Below are positions 62,930 through 64,000 of a stretch of 64,000 nt of DNA, piece by piece. The stretch spans positions 60,215 to 124,214 of the forward strand of contig NZ_JAHAMK010000010.1 of assembly GCF_018383585.1 (NCBI RefSeq), written 5' to 3'. Position numbers and translations under genes: made by a program. Below the pieces are notes generated by a model. It saw only the letters and a list, made by a program, of their open reading frames with translations, searched no databases and was not told the DNA's origin. Each line of letters starts with the position of its first letter. Positions within the stretch are counted from its first letter, which is position 1. This stretch comes from Microvirga sp. 3-52. Lineage in GTDB: Bacteria; Pseudomonadota; Alphaproteobacteria; Rhizobiales; Beijerinckiaceae.

Positions 62930-63307
62930 ATGAAGCAACTGACGTTGGCGCTCGTGGCTCACGACGCCAAGAAGGACGACATGGCCGATTTCGTGGCCAT
63001 GTACGAAAACGACATCCGTCCCTTTACCCTCTTCGCCACCGGCACGACCGGTGCGCGCGTGATGGAGCGCTGCCCATCCCTGTCCGTCACGCGGCTGAAG
63101 AGCGGCCCGCTCGGCGGCGACCAGCAGATCGGCGCAATGATAGCGGAAGGAAGGATCGACGCGCTCTTCTTCTTCGTCGATCCGCTCTCACCGCACCCGC
63201 ATGACGTGGACGTGAAGGCGCTGATGCGCCTTGCTCTCGTCTACGACATCCCCATGGCTCTCAACCGCGCCACGGCGGGACGGCTGATCGAATCGTTCAG
63301 GGATTAG
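62930..63307 (+). CDS. mgsA: Methylglyoxal synthase
   Basis: Converts dihydroxyacetone phosphate to methylglyoxal and phosphate, a relief valve when sugar phosphates build up; 125 residues. [11 protein letters not shown] (8-18), ATGTTG (36-41), [12 protein letters not shown] (58-69, catalytic Asp64) and [18 protein letters not shown] are all intact. It is five bases from the following GNAT gene. Confidence 0.95.
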   Translation: MKQLTLALVAHDAKKDDMADFVAMYENDIRPFTLFATGTTGARVMERCPSLSVTRLKSGPLGGDQQIGAMIAEGRIDALFFFVDPLSPHPHDVDVKALMRLALVYDIPMALNRATAGRLIESFRD

Positions 63308-63312
63308 CCTCC

Positions 63313-63819
63313 ATGATCATCCGCCCCGAGAGGGACAGGGACACGCCCGCGATTCATGCGCTCACTGATGCAGCCTTCCAGGACGTGCCCCACAGCAGCG
63401 GCACCGAAGCGGCCATCGTCGATGCGCTCCGGGATGCAGGCGCACTGACGCTTTCCCTCGTCGCCGAGGAGCAAGGTCGGATCGTGGGCCACGTGGCGTT
63501 CTCGCCTGTCACGATCAATGGCGAGGCTGGTCGCTGGTTCGGACTGGGCCCCGTCTCGGTCGAACCGGGGGAACAGCGACGCGGGATCGGACAGGCGCTT
63601 ATCCGTGAGGGGCTGGATCGCCTCAGGAATACAGGTGCAGAAGGCTGCGTGGTGCTGGGCGACCCTGCTTATTATCGACGCTTCGGCTTCATCAGCGATC
63701 CGAAACTGCACTACGGCGATGTGCCGCCGGAATACTTCCAGCGCCTGACTTTCACCGGGGCCATGCCTGAAGGCGAAATCGCGTTCCATGCGGGTTTCGA
63801 CACGAGCAGACTGATCTAG
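63313..63819 (+). CDS. GNAT family N-acetyltransferase (YhbS-like)
   Basis: A 168-residue acetyltransferase. GPVSVEPGEQRRGIGQALIREGL (79-101) is the acetyl-CoA loop with the Q/RxxGxG motif, and CVVLGDPAYYRRFGF is typical of the YhbS branch. Acceptor unknown. Its ATG lies five bases after the mgsA stop. Confidence 0.88.
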   Translation: MIIRPERDRDTPAIHALTDAAFQDVPHSSGTEAAIVDALRDAGALTLSLVAEEQGRIVGHVAFSPVTINGEAGRWFGLGPVSVEPGEQRRGIGQALIREGLDRLRNTGAEGCVVLGDPAYYRRFGFISDPKLHYGDVPPEYFQRLTFTGAMPEGEIAFHAGFDTSRLI

Positions 63820-63913
63820 AGCAACGGCAGTTCTGACGGAGTCCTTGGGGCTATGCGGCGCGGCGGCTTCGTGATTCACTTGTCTCAGCCCTCTTTCTGG
63901 GAGGAGATGAGCG

Positions 63914-64000
63914 ATGACCAAGTCCTACTCGCTGGATCTGCGCCGCCGAGTGGCGCGCTTTGTCGAGGCGGGGCATTCCTGTCACGCGGCCGCCCGCCAC
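63914..64000 (+). mobile_element. IS630-family transposase, N-terminal part (cut by the window edge)
   Basis: The first 29 codons are present (MTKSYSLDLRRRVARFVEAG then HSCHAAARH), the helix-turn-helix start of IS630 transposases, preceded by GGGAGGAG seven bases before the ATG. The left end of the element probably lies between 63820 and 63913, but no terminal repeat can be fixed without the right end. Confidence 0.75.

Overview
The window looks like chromosome of an alphaproteobacterium of the order Hyphomicrobiales (Rhizobiales), plausibly Methylobacteriaceae such as Microvirga. This is an inference from gene content, gene order and signals: high G+C, a GTTC-N7-GTTC LexA box, a kdsB-pheA neighbourhood with a membrane-anchored cytochrome c, an Hsp20-DUF1150 pair, a FYDLN (TIGR02300) protein beside aroA-cmk, and two families of intergenic palindromic repeats. 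Almost all of it is dense, operon-organised core and transport genome. The only clear mobile element is the start of an IS630-type transposase cut by the right edge.

Layout. 0-0.5 kb: gene-free stretch with an SOS promoter firing left and repeats. 0.5-3.5 kb: GNAT, pheA, kdsB (leftward) and a cycM-like cytochrome c (rightward). 3.7-11.7 kb: YejABEF-type oligopeptide/microcin C importer with two tandem binding proteins and an embedded DUF4260 gene, followed by a CDF metal exporter. 12.8-18.6 kb: deoB, then the uracil-catabolism genes URC1-URC4-upp and a DgoK-family kinase. 18.9-22.0 kb: M17 aminopeptidase, NlpC/P60 hydrolase and a TSUP exporter. 22.0-31.4 kb: a ten-gene leftward operon for nucleoside uptake (BMP-family ABC transporter) and breakdown (cdd, punA, deoC, deoA) with a VOC protein and a GhrA-like dehydrogenase. 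31.5-37.5 kb: moeB/thiF-like gene, then pheST and infC-rpmI-rplT (leftward). 37.6-42 kb: glycosyltransferase, alpha/beta hydrolase, DUF1150/Hsp20, argH. 42.2-48.6 kb: dipeptide ABC transporter with an M19 dipeptidase. 48.7-52.8 kb: PotDABC-like polyamine ABC transporter. 52.9-59.1 kb: proline iminopeptidase, 3-hydroxybutyrate dehydrogenase, 5-oxoprolinase subunits B and C, malate synthase G. 59.2-63.8 kb: tRNA-Ala(GGC), FYDLN protein, aroA-cmk, a DUF1194 VWA protein, mgsA and a GNAT, then the IS630 fragment.

How the genes work together. The strongest theme is scavenging. Nucleosides can enter through the BMP transporter, cytidine is deaminated by Cdd, PunA and DeoA release bases and (deoxy)ribose-1-phosphate, and DeoB and DeoC feed the sugars to glycolysis. 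Uracil is taken by Upp and the URC1/URC4 pair, homologues of the fungal URC pathway whose bacterial chemistry is little described. Three further ABC systems (Yej, Dpp, Pot) with nearby peptidases (M17, M19, proline iminopeptidase) and 5-oxoprolinase subunits point to peptide and amine use. Two repeat families have contrasting placement: a two-hairpin element sits downstream of genes, mostly in convergent gaps, whereas an AAAAGTGG/CCACTTTT element sits between co-directional genes and supplies the C-terminal codons of kdsB. Starts were revised where a Shine-Dalgarno, family length or gene overlap favoured a different codon; infC appears to start with ATT.
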